Assembly: GCA_029851415.1 (NCBI GenBank)
Contig: CM056741.1
Coordinates: 85,016,282 to 85,080,281 of the forward strand
Origin: Eretmocerus hayati
Taxonomy: Eukaryota; Arthropoda; Insecta; Hymenoptera; Aphelinidae
Direction: 5' to 3'
Length of the DNA: 64,000 nt
Shown here: positions 21,544-34,070 of the stretch, in pieces
Layout: every line of letters starts with the position of its first letter
Position numbering within the stretch: the first letter of the stretch is position 1
Position numbers and translations under genes: made by a program
Notes under the pieces: model-generated
What the model saw: only the letters and a program-made list of their open reading frames with translations
Database searches by the model: none
Told to the model about the DNA's origin: nothing

Positions 21544-23832
21544 TTATGTAAGTATGTTGATTCGTGGATTCGGTTGATTGGCTTTTGGATTCAGTTTCCT
21601 CGTACCAGACCGTACCAAACCGTACAGTCTCATACAAGAAAAATTGTACCAGACTGGTACAAGTTTTTTTGATCTCATGTTTCGTATGATCTCGCGGCTT
21701 GCACCGGTGGAATTCTTTGCATTATCACAGTATATGTCTGAACGACCTCTTCTAGAGATAAAACGACGAGGAGCAGCAAGAACTGCAAGTGTAGTGAGAT
21801 CCGATACAACCTCAATGCGATTGGCATTTGTGGACATGCAAACAAATATTGTAAAATAACCTTTCACCGAGTTAGCCCCTCGAGCACGCGAGGACAAGAC
21901 GTGAATCGGTCCTACAAAGTCCACCCCAACTGCTTCAAAGGCCATAGCGAGCGTGACCCGAACATCTGTCAAAGGAGCCATCTGCTGGAGCAGAGGCCTA
22001 GGGCCAAAACGCACACAACAGAGACACAACCTGTAGACACCTTGAACTAGTCTGATAATACGCGGAATCCACGCCCAACGAAATAGTTCACTGATCATGA
22101 GCTGTACGCCACCATGCAAGGTATCTCGATGCAGTTCCTCCACCAATCGATGAATGAAATCACTACGCGCTGACAAGATGATAAGATGTCTTTCTGCATA
22201 CGATAGATCAGCATGCTGTAACCGACCACCTACTCTGAGGATTCTCTGAGGACACAAAAACGGCGCAAAACGATGTAGTTCGCTTTTGATAGGTGAAGGA
22301 CGTTTGTTCTCGAGAGCGTCAATTTCATCTGCATAGTAGCGTCTCTGTACGGCTTTGAAGATTGAGAATTCTGCTGCACGACATTCATCACGGGTGAGAA
22401 ATGAAGTATTCCGATCACTTTTCTTCCGAACAGCATTGAATCCCCACTGATAGATGAATGCAACAATTCGAATGTGCTTGGAAAATTACGACCATTTTTC
22501 CAGTGGCTTTTATACGTCAGGATTCATGTTGTTGTCCTCACGAACAGCTAAATTTACGCAGACCTCTGAATTATCTTGCGACTCGGGGCTAGATCGCGAC
22601 TGCCATTGAGAAGGATCTTGAGTAATCCAATGCGACCCGTACCACCACAACTCAGAATTTCTCAATTCCTGTACAGTTTTCCCCCGGGTTGCGAGGTCTG
22701 AGAGATTTTCATCAGTTGGAACGTGATTCCATTCTGCTGAAGGCAACGATTGTTGAATTTTGCTTACTCTGTTTGCGACAAATGTTTCCCAGCGAGATGG
22801 GAGTCCGGCTATCCAATCACTCTTAAACCCGACAAACAAAAAGTTGCTGATGCACGATTCTGAAGTTGAGGCTCTACGTTTTTTATAAATTGTACAAGTA
22901 AGAGTGCTGCACACAGTTCAAGACGTGGTAGGGACTGTGTTTTTATCAGAGCTACCCGATTCTTTGACATCTTTCGCAGGCACAGCTCCTGTAATAAAAT
23001 GTTTTCTTGGATCAGAAACGGAGCGAGCCAACCTAACGGATCGTATAACTTGGAAATTTCGGACAAGATGGTCATCTTTGTTACAGCAACAGCTTTCGCC
23101 AGCATCTCGACCCTGAAAAAAATTCGTCCGAATTTGTCTATCACTTGATTCCGAGAGTTGGAACGACTTCATCCAACGTCGAACTCGCTCTCTGGCTACC
23201 CACCCCCTGTAGTAGCTTGGATTCATTCGCCACCCATTTATCGAAAGGAATTTTGCTCGTCGCAAAATAGCAATTAATTGCTTGGGAGCGCCCAGAGCTT
23301 GTTCAAGGGTATCTCCACCACCATACATGTTATCAACATAGCGCAACAACAAAAAATGCTAGCCGTGAGTGGGAATTCTTCTCCGAATTGTTCCGCTAGA
23401 AGAATCAGTGCACGGTTCGCCAAGTATGGTGCATAAGCTGTTCCGTGAGTCACCGTTGTCATGATGTATTCGACAATTTTTTGAGAATTCGAATCTCTCC
23501 ACAGAATACGTTGTAGGTTGCAGTCATCTGGGTGTACTCGAATTTGTCGAAAGATTTCGACTATATCCGTGGAAATCGCATATTTCAAGAATCTCCATCG
23601 AGTGATTATGGAGGCAATATCAATTTGTAATCTAATAATCATTGATACTTTTCCCGTTACCAGTCCGTTGAAACGCGTTGAGAACTACCCGAATCTTGTC
23701 GCTCCCACGTCGAAAAACAGCATGATGTGGTAGGTTGTGAGTGACCAATAGGCTCTGGATCTCGGGAGAGAGCCAGTGGTCGAAATTCATCAAAAGGGAT
23801 GGGTACCTCGATAGAAGTGGACGTAATATTCT
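21544..23832 (-). pseudogene. BEL/Pao retrotransposon RT-RNase H-integrase relic
   Basis: Reading down from 23832 on the minus strand: a LPHHAVFRRG motif near 23730, then the RT palm with IFRQIRVHPDDCNLQRILWR near 23540, then RYVDN at the catalytic box near 23345 (BEL normally has YVDD). Next come the RNase H side (LPRLELCAALLL near 22925), WNHVPTDENLSDLATRG near 22700, and an integrase zinc site with H..H and CLCC near 22030. The integrase core starts at VGVDFVGPIHV near 21920 and includes YCDN near 21710. At least four frame changes and several stops separate these blocks, so no functional polyprotein remains. Gag and protease are missing here; a minus-strand half with those domains lies at 35762-38115. 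The altered YVDD box supports inactivity. Confidence 0.85.
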
Positions 23833-24239
23833 TGGATCGATATTAGGATCAAAATGTGCGGATCGATGGGGGTTGCTTTATTCGGCCATATTTTACGTAT
23901 ACGGGAGGTTTTCAGCTCTCTTAACGCGAGAGCAAGGATCGAATATAGGATCAAATTTGATGTCGAAATAAAATTCGATAGGGAATATAAAATTTTTCAT
24001 ATAGTTTTCCACACGTGTCTTAGGTATAGATGGGGACTCCAGCCCATCCACCCCAGGCACACGAGTGGATTTTTTGGGGGTTGAGTTTTACTCAGAGATG
24101 AGGTGTGGACTTCAGCAAAGTCCCATCTCCAGATAAGAGTCACCGATTTCGCCTTCACCTAAGTGCCTGTGCACGAGAAGGGACTTCAGCCTCCACGAAC
24201 ACAGGTTACGCAGGTCGCATAGTCAAATCAGACTTTCAT
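23833..24239. other. No gene; short GGACTTCAGC repeats
   Basis: GGACTTCAGC or close variants appear at about 24109, 24180 and 24250, and the related GGACTCCAGCCC near 24033. The upstream part has no recognisable BEL sequence although it abuts the RT relic. The class of this repeat is unknown. Confidence 0.45.
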
Positions 24240-26369
24240 CCTTAGTTTGAACGGACTTCAGCCTTCGATTCTCAAGATGATCGTCTTGGAGCTTCATCGA
24301 GCTGTACTCAGTAAAACACATAAATGTACATTCAACCAAAAAGCATTCATTCCAGCAATCAATACATACACGTATATATATATACTAGGGGGGGAGGCAA
24401 ACCCCCCTGCTCGCTCAGCTCGCCAACCCCCCACTTTAATTCGATCTCATTTGATAAAAATGAATAAAACTATCTGGAAAACCCCAAAACCATCTAACAC
24501 TTCACTTTCATCTATTAACATCATTTTACTGTCGATTCGGGTACTCACGTCCCGAACCCTTATGACCCTGATACATATATATCAAACAATATATTCATCA
24601 CTATCTTCATACATATTTCAACGCAACATAACACTAATCATACAATTATTCACTCAACATATTCACAGAACTGAAATGAAACGTCCATACGTTCATACTA
24701 TACTCAACATATCATCTTACTCGCTCCACAATAATTTTCCCGACCATTACGAATTCTACCTATATTCTCATTTCTTAATAAAATGATACCCATACTTTCC
24801 TCTATTCCATTTCCTCATTCCCTCAATTCCACAATTTCTCTAAACTCCACAGGTGGCGCTGAATTCATACCCTATGTATCCCGCCAGACCGCTCTCATTT
24901 TATTGATCCACCCGTTCGTCATCTACAATTCACTTCATCGATTTCCCGTTACCATGCCCACCACCTAGCTTGTTAGTTTGAAAAGACAGATTGCCTTGTT
25001 TCCCCCGTCCGTTCATTCTGGCAACACGTTTCTTTATAGCATTTTCACATTTTATTTCTCAAAATTTACTCTTGCATCAAGTTTTTGCCTCACGCTCCAG
25101 CCAACCCATCATCTGCACTGAATTGACGTCTCATCGACGATCCGTCTAATGAGAAATAAAGGTAAGTAAAATAGTCAATATTTCACAAAATTTTCCTAAC
25201 CCCCTCACAAAAAATTTTTCATGAATATACATCTCACATTTTTCCCCTGATCCATCCCAACAATATACACACCACCTGAATATCTTATCATTTTAATTAT
25301 ATTCCTAATCAACTGACACTGAATTCTATATTGATGTGTTGTCTGTCTGCCTTCACCTCGCCACTATTCTCTAACTCATTTCGACATAATCACTTTTTCA
25401 ATCTCTCAAAATATAACAACTATTATCTCATCCTGCAATCTGTCTACATTTTCCTCTTCATTCGAAAACTACCATAACAATGTAATAATCAAAATATCAA
25501 ATCCTCTTCTCCTCCATTTCACCTGTTCCAAGAATCCTTATACCTAATATAATTCTACAGAATAATCAATTATATTCCCGGCATCCTTCACGTTCCTGAA
25601 CTGTATTGACTTTCTCATCTTCGGGCTGATTTTTTCGTCACATAACCAATCATATTTTGTCTGGCTACGCCTGTCCTTCAAGTTAACAAGAACAGATTTT
25701 TGGACGTTCCTGATCTACACTCAGTTGATCTCGTCTACGACTCAACTGATTCCTGAAATTTTGTGATTCTACACCTTCTGTTCTACTTGACACAGGACAC
25801 AGTTTTGACATATATTTTGATTGCTGTTTGCCATTTAGAACTTGTCAAGATCAGTATTAAAAATCTCTCTGAATACCCAATCATCCTAAGGTTAGTACAT
25901 ATATATCCAATTTTTGTCACATTTATATTATATTTCATATCAATTAATCCTCTAATTACAAATTCATTTTCAATAAATATTATTATTCCAGGAAATCTCC
26001 ATATGACTTCGCATAAGATACTCAACAAATCCAAACAATCTCCAACCCTCAGTGGAATTTTATATTGGAATATTTACATTTTTGGAATAATATAACTACA
26101 TCGATTCAGAAGATCAGTAACGCAAAGGTGAGTTTTAATATTTCAATATCATTTGAATATCTGATCCTCTAATCCCAATCCTTGTAACTTAATCTCCCGT
26201 TATGACAAAGTATCAGACGAATACCGACCCACATCCTCTCATTTATCCTCCCACCCATATCAAACTCCAAAATTATATCCTTCCCTATTATAGTTTATTA
26301 TTATCCCTACTCTGATTATTACCAACATCTATTCAAACTCGCCTAATAACAATCAACACCTTAAATTCT
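24240..26369. other. G-poor, C-rich tract of about 2 kb
   Basis: On the + strand G is very rare while C is common. For example, 25201-25260 and 25381-25440 each contain about 2 G and 16-17 C. Near the left border is AGGGGGGGAGGC facing ACCCCCC (24370-24430). A 179-codon + frame at 24247-24786 reflects the lack of G in stop contexts and is not supported as a gene. The minus strand holds no domain. Confidence 0.5.
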
Positions 26370-26943
26370 CTTACAAGATTTGCCACTTCACTTCTTGGAA
26401 CTAGAGACTTGGTTCCTTTTAGTTTTGATCATCCGTACTCGAAACTTTTGAGTTTTTAGTTGTACTTATTTTTTCTGTGATCACACCAAGTTAAGTTATC
26501 GATTCTCATTCTCTCTTTCTGAACATAACCAGACTTGAGTTGTCCAGTCCATGAACAAGCCAAGATCATTTCTTTGTTTTCAGTGTCTCTGCTTTTGATT
26601 GTACTTAGACAGTCTACTTATCTTTTCGGTGATCACACCAAGTTGAGTTATCGATTCTCATTCTCTCTTTCTGAACATAACCACACTTGAGTTGTTCAGT
26701 GCATGAACAAGCCAATATCATTTCTTTGTTCTCAGTGTCTCTTCTCTTGATTGTCTCAGCGTCATCATATTTGTCACTTCACTTCTTGCAAATAGAGACT
26801 TTTGACTTTTCTTAGGTTTGATCATCCGTACTCGGAACTTTGAGTTTTTAGTTTCTGAAATTAGACAGTCTTCTTATTTTTTCGGTGATCACACCAAGTT
26901 AAGTTATGGATTCTCATTCTCTCTTTCTGAACATAACCAGACT
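26370..26943 (+). repeat. ~257-bp tandem array, left portion
   Basis: Units contain TTTGATCATCCGTACTCG, GTGATCACACCAAGTTAAG and ACATAACCAGACTTGAG in fixed order. One internal unit is shortened. The array is cut at 26943 by an insert and resumes at 29412 with an exact repeat of the last 220 bp. Confidence 0.85.
26724..26943 (+). repeat. 220-bp direct repeat, left copy
   Basis: Identical by eye, base for base, to 29412-29631, although neighbouring units of the same array differ from each other. It flanks the 2468-bp insert 26944-29411. Confidence 0.85.
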
Positions 26944-27666
26944 AGCGCGTTGGCCTCGCTCGCCGACGCTCGCTGCGGCCTGTAGGTACGGTTGTTCTGG
27001 GACATCAATCAAACCACCCACGAAAAAATGAATGTTGCCTCAACGTTTCTGGATCATCGCAATTGATTGCACCCTCGTAACGTTCCGTAAATAATCGGAA
27101 ACTTCGTTACTGGAACGTTGAAGCAACGTAAAATGTCTACAAGATGTCTGTTGTTTCAACGTTCCCAGCACGTTTCTGGGACGTTTCAACGGTATTTCAA
27201 ACGTTGCACAAACGTTTCCGAGATAGTTTTCGTGCAACCAAGACTTAGAAAATTTTTTATTGAAAAATAAATAAATTGTTTCTAAAATTTTGTGTCTCAC
27301 AAGCTATCAACTCCATTTCCGTTTAATCTCACCGATCAGAAATATATCCACTTAGTACAAGAAGGACGTTGAGATTGTGTTGGAATATAATAAGAGCCAA
27401 TCAACAACAATTTATGAAAAACCAATCTATTTATTTATTTATATTCACAACGTCCAGAAACGTAGACTCATATATTCAATGTATATACAGATAGTTCACG
27501 CCAATAAAAAAAGAATATTTGAAATAAATTGAAAATTTCTTGAATTCATGAGCGCCATCTGAACTCGTATATTCTGTGTATGAAATGATAGGTCATGAGT
27601 TCATTTAAATAAAAGAATATTTATAATAACTTGAAAATTTCTTAAACTCATGAGCGCCATCTAGAT
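26944..27666. other. Left part of the insert: AACGTT-rich repeat and short tandem repeat
   Basis: Starts with a CTCGCTCGCCGACGCTCGC block. Then comes a segment with many AACGTT-type motifs (27030-27220), and then a diverged two-copy tandem repeat of about 100 bp (CATGAGCGCCATCT at 27547 and 27650). No protein domain is seen. Confidence 0.55.
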
Positions 27667-29409
27667 GTCTGCACCATGGATTTAGACCTAGTTCTAGAGA
27701 CCCGTGTACGGTTAGCAGATTGTCAGATCTGAGAATCAATCTGAAGAGAGTGTTTATTTTTGTTCAATGTATTGAAAGTTTCGAATTATGTAATATACAC
27801 TTATGGATAATTCAAGATGGAGTATCACCGATATCGTAGTGATTCACGGCTCGGATGACGTAAAGGGGTATTGGATCAATGGAAACCTCCTAAGTGGTTC
27901 AAGAATTTAGGAATGGGGCAGAATTCTATCCAGCTACATATTTGATTATTCTGAATTCGGAAGGTGATCTCGGAACGATTCTCCTCGGAGGGAAAAAATT
28001 CGAAGTATATGATTCTCGTGCGAATTATTCTTCTGCACAGAATTATAGTGTATAACAAATCGTCTCTATGGTCCTCGCAGCATGAATCTACCCCAACGAT
28101 ACCTTGAGAATGGATTCTTGCATCAGGGAGAATTTTCGGGGGAGGAATTTCGCAAAATGAAGATCGTTTAGGGAGGAAAATGTATTTTTGAATTTTCATT
28201 TTTTCGGTGTTACTATTGGCTCAGAATTTTTTTGCAATCTAATTAATTTATATACAGTAGGGTGTCCATTATTCCCCAAGTTTCTCCAATCCTCCGCGCC
28301 ACCCACCACAACCTTATTATTTGCTGAGATATTGCGATAATTTAATTTTCGTGGACGTAGGTGATGTTCAAGTGCTGCCCCACCTGAGAGGGTTTTGCGT
28401 TTTCTATTGCTTTCTCTGAGAAGGGAGCTTTGTTTTCTTCTCAACGAAATTTTGATCAAATTTTCCACTAAATCCGATATTTTCTTCAACGAAATTCCCT
28501 TCATCGAGAAAATGCTCAGACAACATTCATCCTCTCGCCAAAATCTATCGATTATAGTTAGCACTTTTCCCTTTCAAAGCCTCTCAAATCTGTTGGAATC
28601 CTATTCCCCCCTGCCCTTTGTCCATGTATGTGTGTCTGTGTGTTGTTTTCTATCGGACACGCTTTCTCTTCTACAGTTTACCTCATCACGTTTTTGCTCC
28701 CTACAAGTTGTAGAGGATCAACAATGCGAGAGCCCAGTGATTTGGCACCTCTCACATCCCAGTTGTATTTAATTCGTCGCCTCTTTGGAGCATACTTACT
28801 CGAAATTGGTCTCTTGATACATAAACTGGCGATATTGCCTTGCTCGCTAACGCTCGCTCGGCTTCATTTTATTGAGTCCGATTGATTTTCTAGAAGAATA
28901 TCGTGTTTCCTCTTGATCCTCATTTAAAGACACGCTATCGAATGATTTTAAGTGACACCCTTGAAGCTTCCGTACAAATCCATTCAACATTTGCGGTAGC
29001 GATAGAGTAGGTACTGCAAACAATCAACTTCTAACGAGAAATTAACGAGAGTTGAGATAATTAGGAGCCAATCAAAACTTTGTATTTCCAGATCACTCAT
29101 ACCGGGTCGCTTACGCGGGGGGTCAAAATATAATGGGTGTCATGAGTGGACACGTGCATGGGTTGGTGGATCGATGAATACAGGGCAAGATACGTCAATT
29201 GTCCTGGGTTGCTTTTTGGAGGGTAAAACATGTAGTTTTGAGCCATCTGTGAAGGTCGGAGACTCCACGTAGGAAAAAATCATTGACATCATTGTCGACG
29301 TATTCTTGCCTCAGCTTTTTGATGGCGGGGTCTGTTTCCCAGTTTTGGTCCACTATAACCTCAAAAACTAGCACTCAAGTTTTGAAATGGCAATAACTCG
29401 AAACTACCA
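27667..29409 (+). repeat. 1743-bp duplicated segment, copy B
   Basis: Colinear with 13906-15648 without net indels. Examples of differences: CATCAGGG against CATCAGGA near 28130, TTCTCAACG against TTCCCAACG near 28440, and CATGTATG against CATGTGTG near 28627. Its left end falls inside the terminal region of the foldback at 12843-13946, which argues that the copied tract came from the copy A locus or a common source. Confidence 0.9.
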
Positions 29410-29411
29410 TG

Positions 29412-30330
29412 CTTTGTTCTCAGTGTCTCTTCTCTTGATTGTCTCAGCGTCATCATATTTGTCACTTCACTTCTTGCAAATAGAGACTTTTGACTTTTCT
29501 TAGGTTTGATCATCCGTACTCGGAACTTTGAGTTTTTAGTTTCTGAAATTAGACAGTCTTCTTATTTTTTCGGTGATCACACCAAGTTAAGTTATGGATT
29601 CTCATTCTCTCTTTCTGAACATAACCAGACTTGAGTTGTCCAGTCCATGAACAAGCCAAGATCATTTCTTCGTTCTCAGTGTCTCTCCTTTTGATTATGT
29701 CAGGGTCATGATGTTTGGCATTCCACTTCTTGCAAATAGAGACTTTTGACTTTTCTTAGGTTTGATCATCCGTGATCGAAACTTTTGAGTTTTTCGTTTC
29801 TGAACTTAGATAGTCTACTCATTTCTTCGGTGATCAAACCAAGTTAAATTATTGATTCTCATTCTCTCTCTCTGAGCATAACCACACTTGAGTTGTCCAG
29901 TCGATGAAGGAGCCAATATCATTTCTTTGTTCTCAGTTTCTCTGCTTTTGATTGTGTCAGGGTCATCATATTTGCCATTTCACTTCTTGCAAACAGAGAA
30001 TTTTCACTTTTCTTAGGTTTGATCATCCGTACTTGAAACTTTTGAGTTTTTAGTTTGTGGATTTAGACAGTCTACTCATTTTTCCGGTGATCACACCAAG
30101 TTAAGTTATTGATTCTCATTCTCTCTTTGTGAACATAACCAGACTTGAGTTGTTCAGTCGATAACAAAGTCAAGATCATTTCTTTATTCTCAGTGTCTCT
30201 CTTTTTGATTGTGTCAGGGTCATGATATTTGCCATTCCACTTCTTGCAAATAGAGACTTTTGACTTTTCTTAGGCTTGATCATCCTTACTCGAAACTTTT
30301 GAGTTCAGTTTCAGCCTAGTCAGTTTCGCG
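29412..30330 (+). repeat. ~257-bp tandem array, right portion
   Basis: Continues the array of 26370-26943. GAGTTGTCCAGTCC-type segments recur at about 29633, 29890 and 30147 (period about 257 bp). The first 220 bp duplicate 26724-26943. Confidence 0.85.
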
Positions 30331-32035
30331 AGGTAGTCGACGTATCCAGTTCTTGCTCACGTTTTTTCCAAAAATAACCAGACGTAAGTTTTATTGTCCG
30401 TGACCAGGCCGAATTAATTTCTTATCTTTCAGTCTGTCCTTCTAAAGATAAGCATACCACAGTTGTATGGTCAATGACCATTCACATTTCAGTTCCATCC
30501 ATGGCGTAAAAACAACAAGGTGTGGGACAGCGTGGGTTGAAAACTCGTCGGTCCTCGCGCACACATGGCGTTTGTCTCCACTAAGCGACCCTCCAGTTAG
30601 GGTCGTAGTGGAGACTTGAAGGATCGCTAGTCTCCTCCGTCCGTACAGTTAATATTTCACCTCGTCGAGTGGAGACACACCGAAAACTTGCGCCGTCCCA
30701 CACCTTGTTATTTCTACGCCATGGTTCCATGCTTGTCAGTCTCGCGAGATAGTCCAGGTATCCATTTGTTCCTCATGTGTTTTATCAACATAACCAGATT
30801 TGAGTTGACTGACCACTGTCCAGGCCTAGTTCATTTGTGCTTTATTTTATTTCCAACGTTACCAGACCAAAGTTTCTTGTCACTCAACACACCGACTTAA
30901 TTTCTTCTTTCTCAGTCTCTTCTCATCAAGATAAACACACGTGACTATTCTTGTCAGTGACCAGTGTGAGTTGATCGTTCCCCTTTTCAGTTTCCCAAGT
31001 GAGCGTAGTCATGCATTTATTCTTTATTTCTTATCGATTTATTCACACTTGAGTTGTCTCGTGTGTGACCAGGCCTGCTTGATTTCTTGTTTGTCAGTCT
31101 CTTTCACATAACATAACAAGACTCGAGTCCTCTGCTCAGTGACCAGTCCGAGTTTATTCTTTTCATTGTCTGTCTCGCAAGGGAGTCCAGTTATCAAGTT
31201 GTTCTTGGTGTTACCTTCAACGTAACCAGACTTAAGTTGTCTTGTCGGTGATCAGGCTGTAATTATTTCTCATTTGTCGGTCCCATTTTTCAAGATAAGC
31301 AGAGTTGAGTTCACTTATCAGTGACCAGCCCTAGTTTATCTCCTGCCTTGTCATTGTGCCAAGTTAATGGAGTCACCCATTTCTTTGTGATTTTTTCTTC
31401 GGAGTAACCGGACTTCAGTTGTCTTGCCGATGACCGGACCAACTTAATTTCTTTTATCTCAGTCTCTTCTTCCAATATGACGAGACTGGATTTGGGTGGT
31501 CAGCGACCAGGTCCATTTCATCTTTTGCCTTGTTAGTCTTGGAAGTTAGTGAAGTTATGGATTTTTCTGTAATTCGTTTTTCAACGCAACCAGAATCGAA
31601 TTCTCTTGTCGGTGACCAGGCCAAGTTAATTCCTCTTTCAGTCTCTTTTTCTCAACATAATTGAGAGTCTCGCGAGATAGCCGAGGTATCCAATTATTCA
31701 TCATGTTTTCCGTCAACATAACAAGAGTTGAGTTGACTGGTCAGTGACCAATTCATTCTCAATTGATTGAGACTTCAGTTTTCTCGTCTGTTACCTGGCC
31801 AAGTTCATTTTTTGTTTGTCAGTCTCTTTCACACAACATAACGAGACTCGAGTCATCTGCCCAGTGACCAGTCCGGGTTTATTCTTCCCGTTGTCGGTCT
31901 CGCAAGGGAGTCCAGATACATGGTTTCTCGTAATGTTTCCTTCAACTTAAACAGATTTGAGTTGTCTTGACGGTCACCAGGACGGAATGATTCTTTGGTT
32001 GTCGCTCACATTTTTTCAAGATGAGCAGTGTTGTT
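30331..32035 (+). repeat. Degenerate dimeric ~183-bp tandem array
   Basis: Boxes close to GTGACCAG recur alternately about 75 and 108 bp apart. One series is at about 31058, 31250, 31426, 31611, 31790 and 31975. The other is at about 30957, 31138, 31322 and 31503. Each is embedded in TCAGTCTC and ACATAACCAGACT-like sequence, so this array is related to the 257-bp units. It is interrupted by a MITE at 30499-30723. Confidence 0.65.
30492..30730. mobile_element. 225-bp MITE with 7-bp target duplication
   Basis: The element 30499-30723 has inverted ends CCATGGCGTA and TACGCCATG, extending inward through ACAAGGTGTGGGAC and its complement. GTTCCAT occurs directly on both sides (30492-30498 and 30724-30730). 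It has no coding capacity. The superfamily is not assigned. Confidence 0.65.
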
Positions 32036-32104
32036 TTCAAGGTATTTTGAGAAAATGGAATTTTTATGAAATTTTCATGAGAGATGACCTCGGACTGTGA
32101 TGCT

Positions 32105-34051
32105 GCTTGGGGTCCGGCTAAGGGTGCGGGCGAAGTACCAGAGGGTTGCGGACGGGTGCGGGTGGGGTGGGGGTTAGGGTCGGGATCGGGGTGCGGCTTG
32201 GGGTGTGGAGGGCTGCGGGTGGGGTGCGGCCGAGGGTGCGGAGGCGTGCGGCTTAGGGTGCGGCTTAGGGTGAGGCTGGGGTGCGGCTTAGGGTGCGACT
32301 TAGGGTGCGGGTGGGGTGCGGCCGAGGGTGCGGAGGGGTTCGGCTTAGGGTGCGGGTGGGGTGCGGCTTGGGGTGCGACTTTGGGTGCGGCTGGGGTGCG
32401 GCCGAGGGTGCGGAGGGGTGCGGCTTACGGTGCGGAGGGGTGCGGCTTAGGGTGCGGCTGAGGCGCGGCTTAGGGTGCAATTGGGGTGCGGCTTAGGGTG
32501 CGGCTGAGGTGCGGCTTAGGGTGCGGCTTAGGGTGTGACTTAGGGTGCGGCTGGGGTGCGGCCGAGGGTGCGGAGGGGTTCGGCTTAGGGTGCGGGTGGG
32601 GTGCGGCTTGGGGTGCGACTTAGGGTGCGGCTGGGGTGCGGCCGAGGGTGCGGAGGGGTGCGGCTTACGGTGCGGCTGAGGTGCGGCTCGGGATGCGGCT
32701 GGGGTGCAGCTCAGGGTGCGACTTAGGGTGCGGCTGGGGTGCGGCCGAGGGTGCGGAGGGGTGCGGCTGGGGTGCGGCTTAGGGTGCGGAGGGGTGCGGC
32801 TCGGGGTGCGGCTTGGGGTGCGGAGGAGGTGCGGCTTGGGGTGCGGCTAGGGTGCGGCTGACGTGCGGCTTGGGGTGCGGCTTGGGGTGCGAGTTAGGGT
32901 GCGGCTGGGGTGCGGCCGAGGGTGCGGAGGGGTGCGGCTTACGGTGCGGCGGAGGTGCGGCTCGGGATGCGGCTGGGGTGCGGCTTAGGGTGCGGAGGGG
33001 TGCGGCTTAGGGTGCGGCTGAGGCGCGGCTTAGGGTGCAATTGGGGTGCGGCTTAGGGTGCGGCTGAGGTGCGGCTTAGGGTGCGGCTGGGGTGCGGCTT
33101 AGGGTGTGACTTAGGGTGCGGCTGGGGTGCGGCCGAGGGTGCGGAGGGGTTCGGCTTAGGGTGCGGGTGGGGTGCGGCTTGGGGTGCGACTTAGGGTGCG
33201 GCTGGGGTGCGGCCGAGGGTGCGGAGGGGTGCGGCTTACGGTGCGGCTGAGGTGCGGCTCGGGATGCGGCTGGGGTGCAGCTCAGGGTGCGACTTAGGGT
33301 GCAGCTGGGGTGCGGCCGAGGGTGCGGAGGGGTGCGGCTGGAGTGCGGCTTAGGGTGCGGAGGGGTGCGGCTCGGGGTGCGGCTTGGGGTGCGGGGGAGG
33401 TGCGGCTTGGGGTGCGGCTGGGGTGCGGAGGGGTGCGGCTGAGGTGCGGCTTGGGGTGCGGCTTAGGGTGCGGCTGAGGTGTGACTTGGGATGCGGCTGG
33501 GGTGCGGCCGAGGGTGCGGAGGGGTGCGGCTTAGGGTGCGGAGGGGTGCGGCTCGGGGTGCGGCTTGGGGTGCGGCTTAGGGTGCGGAGGGGTGCGGCTT
33601 AGGGTGCGGCGGAATTGCGGTTGGGGTGCGGATTAGGGTGCGGCTGGGGTGCGGCTTAGGGGGCGGCTGGGGTTGCGGCTTGGGGTGCGGAGGGGTGCGG
33701 CGTGGGTGCGGATAGGTGCGTAGAGGTGCGGGAAGGGTGCGGAGGGGTGCGGGTTGGGTGCGGGTGGGGTGCGGATCATACATAGAATATTTCAAGGGGA
33801 AGGGGTGCGGGTGGGGTGTGCATGGTGCGGGGATGCGGGGGTGCGGTTTTCTAAATGCAGAAGGGGTGCGGGGGGTGCAGGTGGTGTGCGGAGATGTGCG
33901 GATGGGGTGCGGGTGGGTGCGCGTGGTGCGCATGGTTGCGGGAGAGGTGCGCAGTGGGTGCGCAGGGCGTGCGCAGTGGTCGTGGATGAGGGTGCGGGTG
34001 GGTGCGGCTTGGTGCCGGTGAGGTGCGGATTGGGTGCGGTGAGGGTGCGGC
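32105..34051 (+). repeat. GC-rich 12-bp minisatellite with higher-order structure
   Basis: About 160 degenerate copies of GGTGCGGCTTAG / GGTGCGGCTGGG and variants. A larger block recurs at about 560-570 bp (GCAATTGGGG near 32478 and 33038; CTCGGGATGCGGC near 32687 and 33258). Because 12 is a multiple of 3, long frames rich in Gly, Arg and Cys or Pro and His are open on both strands. They are not evidence of genes. After about 33700 the unit shifts to shorter GGTGCGGG variants. Confidence 0.95.
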
Positions 34052-34070
34052 AAAAAACACTAGAACCATA

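Noticed and set aside
24247..24786. 179-codon + frame in the G-poor tract
   Set aside because: Lack of G lowers stop frequency (TGA, TAG); the residue content reflects base composition.
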